The notes under the pieces were generated by a model. The model was given only the letters and a program-made list of their open reading frames with translations. It ran no database searches and had not been told where the DNA came from. Source: Candidatus Helarchaeota archaeon (GTDB lineage Archaea; Asgardarchaeota; Lokiarchaeia; Helarchaeales; HEL-GB-A). From it: a stretch of 53,906 nucleotides of DNA. The translations under genes and the position numbers were made by a program. How positions within the stretch are numbered: position 1 is the stretch's first letter; each line of letters begins with the position of its first letter. Of this stretch, positions 6,847 to 14,809 are shown in pieces. The stretch is taken from NCBI GenBank assembly GCA_013375455.1, contig JABXJT010000031.1, forward strand, positions 1 to 53,906, written 5' to 3'.

Positions 6847-7356
6847 ATGGCGTTGAAAATCAGCAGTGAATTTAGGAAAGAGATCTCGAAATTAGGGGAA
6901 GGTTTTAGCGTTAATTACTGTTATCAATGCGGAACGTGCTCTGGTGGATGTCCCGCACTTAGATATACGAAAATTTACAATCCAAGGCGAATAATGGAAA
7001 ATGTGCTGCTGGGATTCAAGGAAAACACCTTAGACGATCCGGTGCTATGGCTATGCACGATGTGCCACGCGTGTCTTGAGGCCTGTCCCCAAGGTGTCAA
7101 GGTCAGTGAAATATTGGTTACCTTGCGTAATCTTGCCACGAAGCGCGGAAAGTTCCCTGAACATCTGAATGCTGAAGTGAGTGCCTTGATGGAATTCGGG
7201 TTGATAAACCCTGGGAGCGGTGCCATCCAGCGAAGACGGCAGCAATTAGGGCTTCCTGAAGTCCCGCGACCCATTGTTGAAAACATCAAGAAAGTGGCCG
7301 AGGCAAGCGGTTTTATCGAATTGACCGGTTATAAACCGAAGAAGGAGTCAGGATAA
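6847..7356 (+). CDS. hdrC: heterodisulfide reductase subunit C-like ferredoxin, second copy
   Basis: 169 aa, ATG preceded by AGAGGT. It has two 4Fe-4S motifs, CYQCGTCSGGCP and CTMCHACLEACP, the HdrC helical tail (IQRRRQQLGLPEVPRP), and a short extension ending KPKKESG. It should carry electrons to the HdrB encoded next; its TAA overlaps the following ATG by one base. It is divergently transcribed from the vhuG operon, which holds the other hdrCB pair, so the organism can make two HdrBC modules, perhaps for different partners or disulfides. Confidence 0.88.
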   Translation: MALKISSEFRKEISKLGEGFSVNYCYQCGTCSGGCPALRYTKIYNPRRIMENVLLGFKENTLDDPVLWLCTMCHACLEACPQGVKVSEILVTLRNLATKRGKFPEHLNAEVSALMEFGLINPGSGAIQRRRQQLGLPEVPRPIVENIKKVAEASGFIELTGYKPKKESG

Positions 7357-8237
7357 TGGTTGATTATGCGTTATTCTTGGGATGTAACATCCCTAATCGT
7401 CTTCCTCATTTGGAATTGGCAGCCCGGAAAGTACTCCCGAAATTGGACGTGAATTTGGTTGATATTAAAGAATTCGGTTGTTGTCCAGAACCAATAGGAA
7501 TTCAAGAGTTAAGCCAAGATGCCTGGATGGCCATGGCAGCCATCAACCTCTGCTTGGCAGAAGAAAAGGGTTTGGACATTGTCGCGCTCTGTAATGGGTG
7601 TTTTGAAACATTACGGACCGTTAATACCGAATTACAACACAATGATGGGCATAAAACAAAGGTGAATGCCGCCTTATCTAAAATTGGAAAAGAATATAAA
7701 GGGACGCAGAAGGTCAAACATGTTTTAGAAGTGCTGTATAATGATGTTGGTCTTGAAAAAATTAAGGCGAGTGTCCAAAAGGAATTGAAAGGTATTAGAG
7801 TTGCGGTTCATTATGGTTGTCACGTCATTCGCCCCAGTGCAATCTTAAAAATTGATGATCCATTCCAGCCGAAGTCCCTTGATGAATTAGTTAATGCACT
7901 CGGCGCTGAAAGCATCCCTTACCTTCGAAAAATGCTCTGCTGCGGCACGGGCATTGAGGGGATCGATAAGGAGAACCAACTTTGGATGGTGCATGATAAG
8001 GTTGCCCAGGTCGAACGGATGAATGCTGATTGCATGACAATGCTCTGTCCGCTCTGCTACATTCAGTATGAGATGGGACAGCTCCAACTCAAGAAGGAAC
8101 CGTATAGTGCACAATTCAAGATTCCGGTCATGTACTACCCGGAATTACTCGGTCTTGCCATTGGCATGCAGCCCGATGAGCTTGGATTCAAGCTCCACCG
8201 CGTGAAAGTAGACCCAGTTTTACAAAAAATTCAATAA
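7356..8237 (+). CDS. hdrB: heterodisulfide reductase subunit B-like, second copy
   Basis: 293 aa with two CCG domains: LFLGC...FGCCPEP...LCNGC, and HYGCHVIRPSA...MLCCGTGIEG...LCPLCY. It shares the opening LFLGCxIPNRLPHLE with the copy at 3482-4318, so the two are close paralogues. It is translated directly after hdrC (one-base overlap). A T-rich stretch lies between its stop and the next gene. Presumed role: disulfide reduction through non-cubane Fe-S clusters. Confidence 0.88.
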   Translation: MVDYALFLGCNIPNRLPHLELAARKVLPKLDVNLVDIKEFGCCPEPIGIQELSQDAWMAMAAINLCLAEEKGLDIVALCNGCFETLRTVNTELQHNDGHKTKVNAALSKIGKEYKGTQKVKHVLEVLYNDVGLEKIKASVQKELKGIRVAVHYGCHVIRPSAILKIDDPFQPKSLDELVNALGAESIPYLRKMLCCGTGIEGIDKENQLWMVHDKVAQVERMNADCMTMLCPLCYIQYEMGQLQLKKEPYSAQFKIPVMYYPELLGLAIGMQPDELGFKLHRVKVDPVLQKIQ

Positions 8238-8273
8238 TTTTGAAGTAATTTCTCTCTTTTTTAAGTTTAATCG

Positions 8274-8786
8274 TTGATTGATTTGGAACTTACGAAACTA
8301 GAAGAAATTCTCTCTACCTTTTTAAGAAAGCCCGCACGTGTTGCGGTGGTCGGAGTTGGGAATTCGTTACGCTCGGATGATTTTGTAGGCGTAGCTGTTG
8401 TTCAAAAATTAAAACAGAAAGTCCAAAAAGATGCAGTATTATTCATTGAGGCGGACACCGCACCAACTTCATTTTTTCATAAAATTCAAGAGTGGAATCC
8501 CTCGCATTTATTGATCATAGATGCAGCAGATTTTGGTGCGGACCCAGGTGCTGTAAATTTAATTAAACGTGAGCAAATTACCACTTTTACACTAACTTCG
8601 CATAAAAGATCATTCACCCTCTTAATTGATCTTATTGCACATTATCTACCTGATTTGAAAATCGAAATATTAGTGATTCAACCCCTTTCGGTCGAATTCA
8701 ATGCGGAGATCAATATCAGCCCTAATATACAAGATGTATTGGAAAAACTTGTTAATATTTTAGAACTTATTTTATCCAAGCTTTAA
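8274..8786 (+). CDS. hydrogenase maturation endopeptidase (HyaD/HycI family)
   Basis: 170 aa, TTG start without a strong ribosome site. The family fold is clear: VAVVGVGNSLRSDDFVGV near the N-terminus with the metal-binding acid at D36, LLIIDAADFG with D83, and TSHK with H110. These are the positions of the Glu/Asp-Asp-His nickel-sensing triad. Such proteases clip the C-terminal extension after the terminal His of the large subunit once Ni is loaded. Here the likely substrate is the VhuU tail (1879-2081), which ends in 21 residues after SCAAH. It follows hdrB by 36 bp and overlaps the convergent sugar dehydrogenase gene by 4 bp. Confidence 0.82.
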   Translation: MIDLELTKLEEILSTFLRKPARVAVVGVGNSLRSDDFVGVAVVQKLKQKVQKDAVLFIEADTAPTSFFHKIQEWNPSHLLIIDAADFGADPGAVNLIKREQITTFTLTSHKRSFTLLIDLIAHYLPDLKIEILVIQPLSVEFNAEINISPNIQDVLEKLVNILELILSKL

Positions 8787-10114
8787 GTTTTATACCCGAT
8801 CTGTAAAATGGTCACGTCTTTTGGGAAAGATTTTGGGTCATAAATTTTCCGCCCATCAACAATGATTGGAGTTTTCATCGATTCCTTAAAAGTTGAAGGA
8901 GTTAGATGCTTGAATTCATCCCATTCGGTCACAATAAAGCAAATATCTGCATCTTTCAAGCATTCTTCAGCTGAAGAACTGTAGATAACGCTCGAACTAA
9001 ATATAGCTTGAGCCTCTTTGAGAGCTACCGGATCGTAAACAGTAATTTGAGTATTTTTATATTTTTGGAGCCGATTTATGATCCGAACAGAAGCAGCTTC
9101 GCGCATATCAGAAGTATTAGGTTTGAACGCGAGACCTAGTATTGCTACTTTTTTATTTTCAAGCGAACCAAGGGCTGAAATTGCCATATCAATCATGTAT
9201 TGGGCTTGAAATTCGTTTGACTTCAAGGTTGCCTCTAATAAAATAGGATTATAATTGTATTCTTTGGCAAAGGAAATTAATCCGTTTAGATCTTTCGGCA
9301 GGCAGGAGCCTCCAAACCCGCTTCCTGCGCGAAGAAAATGAGGACTGACTCGCTTATCCAGTCCAATTCCGCGTGCCACGTCTTTGACATCAACCCCTTC
9401 AGTGAGACGGCAGATGTTCGCAATTTCATTGATGAAAGAAATTTTGGTGGCAAGAAATGCATTGTTAGCATATTTTATCATTTCTGCCGTGCGTAAATTC
9501 GTCTTGAAAATTGTCCCTCCATAGGGTCTGAAAAATTGTTCGAGGAGATCGCCAGACGCATCATCAAGATGCCCAATGACCGTCATATCTGGGCGAAGGA
9601 AATCATTTACTGAGCTCCCCTCTTTTAAAAATTCGGGAACCATGCATAATCCGAAATCACTCCCTGCTTTTAATCCAGATTCTTGTTCTAGGATGGGGAG
9701 AATCACGCCATCAGTTGTTCCAGGAATTATGGTACTCCTAATGGTAATAATTCGGAATTTTTTATCTAAATTGGCCCCAATGCCTCGAGTTGCATCTTTA
9801 ATGGAAGTGAGATCAATCGCACCGTGAGCATCAGTAGGCGTCCCCACGGTGATGAAAATGAGATCACTCTCGAGAACAGCTTCCTTGTATTCGGTCGTGG
9901 CTGAAAAATGGTTTGTTTCGAGGGATTTTTCTAGAAGATCATTGAGCCCCGGTTCATGAAATGGAGTTTTTCCTTCATTAGCACCTGCGACAATCTCGGG
10001 AACTAGATCCACGCCAATTACGGAATATCCTTTCGAGGCAAGGCAAAGTGATGTCACGAACCCCACATAGCCCAATCCAATTACGGCAAGGTTTCTGATA
10101 TCCTCAAGATTCAT
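8783..10114 (-). CDS. UDP-sugar dehydrogenase (UDP-glucose/UDP-ManNAc dehydrogenase family)
   Basis: 443 aa. It has the N-terminal NAD-binding GLGYVG motif, the central domain with the catalytic Cys in GFGGSCLPKD, and a C-terminal UDP-binding domain with GLAFKPNTSDMREA. It oxidises the C6 hydroxyl of a UDP-hexose to the uronic acid in two NAD-dependent steps, supplying precursors for surface glycans. The ATG follows a GAGG site. UDP-glucose and UDP-N-acetylmannosamine enzymes are hard to separate by eye, so the substrate is left open. It lies convergent to the hydrogenase protease. Confidence 0.88.
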   Translation of the reverse strand: MNLEDIRNLAVIGLGYVGFVTSLCLASKGYSVIGVDLVPEIVAGANEGKTPFHEPGLNDLLEKSLETNHFSATTEYKEAVLESDLIFITVGTPTDAHGAIDLTSIKDATRGIGANLDKKFRIITIRSTIIPGTTDGVILPILEQESGLKAGSDFGLCMVPEFLKEGSSVNDFLRPDMTVIGHLDDASGDLLEQFFRPYGGTIFKTNLRTAEMIKYANNAFLATKISFINEIANICRLTEGVDVKDVARGIGLDKRVSPHFLRAGSGFGGSCLPKDLNGLISFAKEYNYNPILLEATLKSNEFQAQYMIDMAISALGSLENKKVAILGLAFKPNTSDMREAASVRIINRLQKYKNTQITVYDPVALKEAQAIFSSSVIYSSSAEECLKDADICFIVTEWDEFKHLTPSTFKESMKTPIIVDGRKIYDPKSFPKDVTILQIGYKT

Positions 10115-10136
10115 TGGATTCCTCCGAGCGAAAGAT

Positions 10137-10805
10137 CTAATCTGACTTTTTTAATTCGGTTTGGCAGATGGGACAATTGGTCCAGTTAGGATCGCAGAAA
10201 TAATTGCATTTTGGGCAAGGAACTAGTTTTTCTTTCAATTTCTCCTCATCAATCGAAAAGTCAGATTCAGAGATTTTTTGGAGTTCGGAAGCCTCAGAAA
10301 TTTTAGCCTCACAGATTGGACATTTATCCCAAGCAGGATCACAACCGTAGCCACATTGAGGACAAGCGACTAAATTTTTATTTTCATATACTTCCATGAT
10401 TTCGTGTGACGGACCCATGAATACATGCGATTGCGTCGAGGGGGGTCCGGCAACCGCAGGACGGGGTACGGGGCGAACAGGTTCCCTGCTTTCTGGCAAA
10501 TCAATCGGAGCTTGTTCTGGGGTGGTTTCTTCAGGAGTAGGGGATTCAGGGGGGTTTTGTTCTGGACTTGCAGGTTTTTGATCAGGAGCAGGTGGTTGAG
10601 ACGTTTTTTGGTCTGTTTTGGCTTGATCAGCAGTTATTTTTTTAGGAGTAGGTTGGGATGGTGGTAATTCTTTTGGTTGAGATGGTTTTTCTTCCTCTTT
10701 TGGTTTCGTTCCATCTAACGCGGCGCCACAGGTAGAACAGAATAATCCTTCTACCTTCTCGGATTCGGTTAGATTACCACAATTTTTACAGATGAAGATG
10801 GGCAC
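10137..10805 (-). CDS. zinc-ribbon protein with proline-rich linker
   Basis: 222 aa, GTG start. It begins with a zinc ribbon (CKNCG...CSTCG, residues 6-33). A low-complexity linker of about 100 residues rich in Pro, Lys, Glu and Gln follows. The C-terminus has two further four-Cys modules of the same type, CPQCGYGCDPAWDKCPIC and CPKCNYFCDPNWTNCPIC, evidently an internal duplication. No enzymatic domain is seen. Such proteins may be adaptors or nucleic-acid binders; I cannot name a function. It is divergent from the three-gene cluster starting at 10900, separated by 94 bp. Confidence 0.7.
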   Translation of the reverse strand: MPIFICKNCGNLTESEKVEGLFCSTCGAALDGTKPKEEEKPSQPKELPPSQPTPKKITADQAKTDQKTSQPPAPDQKPASPEQNPPESPTPEETTPEQAPIDLPESREPVRPVPRPAVAGPPSTQSHVFMGPSHEIMEVYENKNLVACPQCGYGCDPAWDKCPICEAKISEASELQKISESDFSIDEEKLKEKLVPCPKCNYFCDPNWTNCPICQTELKKSD

Positions 10806-10899
10806 CGGGTTTTTCCCTCATGATAATAACGTTTAATTATAAATGGAGGATTAATAAATATGTATTTTTTTCTTTGAAAAATCAAATTAGATCAAGTGT

Positions 10900-11598
10900 T
10901 TGAACGTGAGTTATGAAAAAATCAAAGCTATCTTGACACATGCAAGAGAATCTGATTCGCCATCCGATTTATTAAAGATATTGGGAACAAACCCCGCATT
11001 TTTCTTTAGGAAAAATAAAAAAGTTCTCATCAGACGCAAGAGAAAGCAATACGCGGATAGATGCGTGAAATTGGGATTTTTAGACGAAAACTATAAACTC
11101 ACGGAATTAGGAAGTAAGGCATTAGATAATTATGATGAGGTGCTTTCTCAAACCATTTTTAATCTCGAGTTCAATGGGAAAAATTTTAAAGAAACGCTTC
11201 TATCGGCATTAGCAAACATCGATATTCCAATCACGGAACGCATTCACGAAAAAATGCAGGAGTTGGATATTCAGATACCGATTAGTGAACTCCGAAATTA
11301 TCTAAACATTTTATCGAAATGTGGAATCCTTCAAAAGAATCGTAAATATACCTACACGCTTGCAAAAGTTGATGCCCAGGATTTTGAAGGAATTCTGAGA
11401 CAAGAATATCGGACTGCTGAGAAAGACCCAACTGGATTAATTTGGTATGAACAATATAAGGAAAATATAATGAAGAAATATAATCTATCATCCAATCAAT
11501 TTGATGAATTATTTTCAGAAGTAAAGAAAAAAAAGCCACGTTTAATTAGCTTACAGCGATCTAGAACAAAGACTTGGCTCCGTTTGAGAGAGGGATAA
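10900..11598 (+). CDS. winged-helix-like protein, first gene of an uncharacterised ATPase operon
   Basis: 232 aa, TTG start. It is basic and predicted helical. Two segments look like winged-helix units: residues 35-75 (YADRCVKLGFLDENYKLTELGSKAL) and 110-155 (ISELRNYLNILSKCGILQKNRKYTYTL). The phrase LGFLDENYKLTELG is typical of archaeal wHTH domains. The C-terminus is Arg/Lys-rich. The stop is followed 2 bp later by the ATG of the ATPase gene, so the two are probably co-translated. A DNA-binding partner of the ATPase is a reasonable guess. I do not recognise a named family. Confidence 0.62.
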   Translation: MNVSYEKIKAILTHARESDSPSDLLKILGTNPAFFFRKNKKVLIRRKRKQYADRCVKLGFLDENYKLTELGSKALDNYDEVLSQTIFNLEFNGKNFKETLLSALANIDIPITERIHEKMQELDIQIPISELRNYLNILSKCGILQKNRKYTYTLAKVDAQDFEGILRQEYRTAEKDPTGLIWYEQYKENIMKKYNLSSNQFDELFSEVKKKKPRLISLQRSRTKTWLRLREG

Positions 11599-11600
11599 AG

Positions 11601-13277
11601 ATGATAGATTATTTTACGACCAAAATCCGAGATTTACATTTATTAAAGCGGGGGGAGCCCATCGGGGAATTCGAAAATATATTAGTAGATCGCCTCATTG
11701 ATGGAAAACACGTTATAGAGAAGACGTACAAAAATATACGCATCAGTGAAATGTTCAAGAACGATATAAATAATGTATTTTTGCTCAATTTCTCGATCGT
11801 GCGGCCCATCGTCGGGACTTTTGGAAGCGGAAAAAGCATGTGTCTGAGACAGAGCGCAATGATTATCGAAAAACATGTGAAGAACGCCTGCATCGCGTTT
11901 GTGGAACTCACGAAATACGGGGGAGAACAACCGCACATTGCTATCCAACGCGTTTATAAAGAAATAATTAATAGTATTGCATTAAAATTGAGAGAATGTC
12001 TCTCTAATGATATTGAAACGATAAAAGCATTACCTCAAAAGCGACTCCGTGATGGATTGTTTAGTCTAGTGGGAAAGGCAGAGGAGGGTTTTATAAAAGG
12101 GAAAATGATTTTAATGGGCGAAGCTGAGGAATATGATGAATTATCGCAAGCTGAAGCCTTGTATATTTTAGAGGAAATTATTAGACTCACTGCTAAAAAT
12201 AAATATATTATCGTCCTTCTCTTTGATGAATTAGAGAGGTTTATGACAGTTAGTGATGATAGGACGAAGCAAGCCTTTATCGGTACATATCTACGAGCTA
12301 TAACTGATAAAACCGTTGGACGGGAATCCCCCAAAATTTATATCATCTTTACCTGCGAAAAAGAGAAATTTGAAGAAATCCCACTCATAGTGCCTGAAGT
12401 TGAGAGAACAATTCGAGAGTACATATTATATCTAAATGAATTTTCAGAAAATGAGTTCTTTGAGGTTGCTGAGAAAATTTTCAAATTCTTATTAACTCCA
12501 TTTCAGTATCTTTTTGACATTATGCAGCCAACCCCTGGCTTATGCGCGATGTTGATACGGGACATCGACAATTATACACCATCTGAGCTCGTTACTAGAC
12601 TATCAAGCTATTATATTAAAAATTATAATTTAGATGCCGTATACCTTTTAAGAATTGAAAAAGGGTATAAGAAACTTGCATTCGAAAAATTCAAAACATT
12701 GCTCCAATCTCGTGCTTATGAGGGCAAAAATATTAAAAAAGCAGTCAAGTTAAGAGATTTTACATGGGATGGGATCGGGTATGATAAACGCCAGATTTCA
12801 GTGGGTCAATTTACAATTCTAAAAGTAACGGATGAATATGTAAAAGATTATGTAAATCAAATTCAACATTTTTATGAAGATATGAGAAAGGATAGGAAGT
12901 TAGATTCAGTTCATGCAATGTTGATTGCACCTGGTTTTGATAAAGGTGTACAATTATTTTGTGCCCAAAACGGTATTGAATGCATAGTTTTCGAGGAAAA
13001 ACCAAAAAAATTGGAAGAATGGGAAGGGATCGTGGCTTCAAAACAAGTTGAAGTTCCAGAACCGCAAAAATTAGTTGGAACATTATCCACGAGCAAACAA
13101 GAAAAATTGAAACAACTGGAACAAATATTAAAGTCATTAACTGCCACGAAAATCCGAGATATTGCGAAATCATTTCACATTGAAAGAGTTTATGGAGTCA
13201 AAAAAGCAATATTGATTAAAAGGATTTTGAGGGAGCTACCAGAAAACATCGAGAGGGAGATACGCAATTTAACTTAA
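11601..13277 (+). CDS. AAA-type P-loop ATPase with C-terminal SAP-like domain
   Basis: 558 aa from the ATG at 11601, which follows GAGGGATAAAG. Walker A is GTFGSGKS (residues 72-79), Walker B is IIVLLFDELER (203-213), and a sensor-like strand IYIIFTCE follows (about 246-253). This resembles ORC/BREX-C-type AAA ATPases. Residues about 355-465 form an alpha/beta domain (VGQFTILKV...HAMLIAPGFDKGVQLFCAQNGIECIVFEE) reminiscent of the restriction-endonuclease-like fold, but I see no complete catalytic set. Residues about 500-545 fit a SAP DNA-binding helix-extended loop-helix (LTATKIRDIAKSFHIERVYGVKKAILIKRIL). A DNA-acting role in repair, segregation or defence is inferred. It sits between a wHTH-like gene and a longin/SCP2-like gene. 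Confidence 0.7.
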   Translation: MIDYFTTKIRDLHLLKRGEPIGEFENILVDRLIDGKHVIEKTYKNIRISEMFKNDINNVFLLNFSIVRPIVGTFGSGKSMCLRQSAMIIEKHVKNACIAFVELTKYGGEQPHIAIQRVYKEIINSIALKLRECLSNDIETIKALPQKRLRDGLFSLVGKAEEGFIKGKMILMGEAEEYDELSQAEALYILEEIIRLTAKNKYIIVLLFDELERFMTVSDDRTKQAFIGTYLRAITDKTVGRESPKIYIIFTCEKEKFEEIPLIVPEVERTIREYILYLNEFSENEFFEVAEKIFKFLLTPFQYLFDIMQPTPGLCAMLIRDIDNYTPSELVTRLSSYYIKNYNLDAVYLLRIEKGYKKLAFEKFKTLLQSRAYEGKNIKKAVKLRDFTWDGIGYDKRQISVGQFTILKVTDEYVKDYVNQIQHFYEDMRKDRKLDSVHAMLIAPGFDKGVQLFCAQNGIECIVFEEKPKKLEEWEGIVASKQVEVPEPQKLVGTLSTSKQEKLKQLEQILKSLTATKIRDIAKSFHIERVYGVKKAILIKRILRELPENIEREIRNLT

Positions 13278-13302
13278 GAAAAATGAATGGTTTGGGCACG
13301 GT

Positions 13303-14760
13303 ATGATTTTAGGAGTATATATTTTCATTAAAGGGGGGCGAAAATTTGTTTTCCGAAGAGAACTTGAACCCCTTGATGATAGTGCCCGGGAATTGATCGA
13401 CAACGCGCTCATCAAGATCGTAAACCAATTCGATACATATGAGGAAGGATTTTATCGGATCCCTATAAACGAGCAGAAAAAAATATTATTTGCGGTATAT
13501 GGTGAAGTCCTTTCGGTTGTACTCGTTAAACCCGAAACAAAATCAGGGGAAAAACCATTAACTCCAGATCTTTTGGATGCAAATGACGCTTTATTTGCGA
13601 GTATTGTTTTTAATCAGCCTTTTCTGACAGATTTAATACAAATTGAGGCAGGAAAAGAGAAATTTTCATTTTATCGCCAGGAATTACTGAAGGAAAAACA
13701 GAAAGCAGTAGAAAAACCAGCAGCAGCTCCTCAAAAAGAATTAAAACCTAAAGTTCAGCAATATATCAAAACATTAGATTCGATCATTGGAGAAGTTAAT
13801 ACCAATTTGAATAAATCTTTACGAGAAACTGCCTATAAACCCGTTAAAAAACCGCTTAGCATTCAAGTTGTATTCTCTAAATTTACTGAACTAACTTTCC
13901 ATTATGCTAGAATGTACCTCATGGAAAATCTGATTCGTGACCTAATTGAGGACCATGCAGGACGGCCGGTTACTGAAATCAAGATGGGTGTGAATGACTT
14001 TCTCTTCTATTTTCGGAAATCCATCACCGTCTTGCGGGACCGACCAGAAATAAAGTATTTCTTCAAAATAATGGATGGACATAAAATCGGGGTCCGGATT
14101 AAGGACAGAACTGCGTTTACGGTATCCTTTTTGGGGGATAACATTGAAATCTCAGATAAAGTCTCAAAGAAAAATCCCTTGGTTTACTTTGAATCTGTAG
14201 ATTTAGTCATTAATTTGATTTTAGGAAGATTAGACGTTACGAAGGTCGCACTTTCAAAAACGGTTCGAGCCACGCAGTTACATAAACTAGTCGAATGGAG
14301 TGCTCCTATCGCCGCAATCCTGCTCCGTGTCTATGGAGGTCGATTTAGCGAGAAAGACGATCTATCAATCAAACAGTTGACATTAGAAGGCATGGCTCAA
14401 TTGGTTGAAGCTTTATTCATTGCAAATTTAGAGGGAAGTCCCCAGAAACGTGCGTGGATAAAGGGGATCCATAAACGGATTTTACTGCATATGATTGATA
14501 AAGGCACGCTCACGATTATTCTCAAAGGGGATAATGTCGAAGTTAAAATTGGACCTACTAAAAAGGAGCCAGATATCATCATTCAAGGGCATTTAGAAGA
14601 TATTTGCCGTTATGCTAATGGAGAAGTGAGTTTCATTACGGCATTGCGCAAAATAAAATTGTTGAAAGGCATTTCCATGAATCCCATTGATTTAATTAAA
14701 GGGAAAACTTTCTCACAATTGAGCGAATTATTCACGCTATGGCGAATCTCACGAATTTAA
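13303..14760 (+). CDS. unrecognised protein with longin-like N-terminus and SCP2-like repeats
   Basis: 485 aa. Residues 1-90 (ILGVYIFIKGGRKFVFRREL...ILFAVYGEVLSVVLV) have the strand-helix pattern of longin or roadblock sensor domains common in Asgard archaea. A charged, Ala/Pro-rich linker follows (about 125-150). From about 245 and again from about 400 there are SCP2-like segments: GHKIGVRIKD...VYFESVDLVINLILGRLDVTKV and LTIILKGDNVEVKIG...DIIIQGHLEDICRYANGEVSFITAL. SCP2 folds bind lipids or hydrophobic ligands. The gene lies 25 bp after the ATPase and ends the operon. These domain calls are from pattern only. Confidence 0.5.
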   Translation: MILGVYIFIKGGRKFVFRRELEPLDDSARELIDNALIKIVNQFDTYEEGFYRIPINEQKKILFAVYGEVLSVVLVKPETKSGEKPLTPDLLDANDALFASIVFNQPFLTDLIQIEAGKEKFSFYRQELLKEKQKAVEKPAAAPQKELKPKVQQYIKTLDSIIGEVNTNLNKSLRETAYKPVKKPLSIQVVFSKFTELTFHYARMYLMENLIRDLIEDHAGRPVTEIKMGVNDFLFYFRKSITVLRDRPEIKYFFKIMDGHKIGVRIKDRTAFTVSFLGDNIEISDKVSKKNPLVYFESVDLVINLILGRLDVTKVALSKTVRATQLHKLVEWSAPIAAILLRVYGGRFSEKDDLSIKQLTLEGMAQLVEALFIANLEGSPQKRAWIKGIHKRILLHMIDKGTLTIILKGDNVEVKIGPTKKEPDIIIQGHLEDICRYANGEVSFITALRKIKLLKGISMNPIDLIKGKTFSQLSELFTLWRISRI

Positions 14761-14809
14761 ATTCATTTTAAATTAATAAATTAAAAAAAGAATTTCAACA
14801 ATCTGAACC

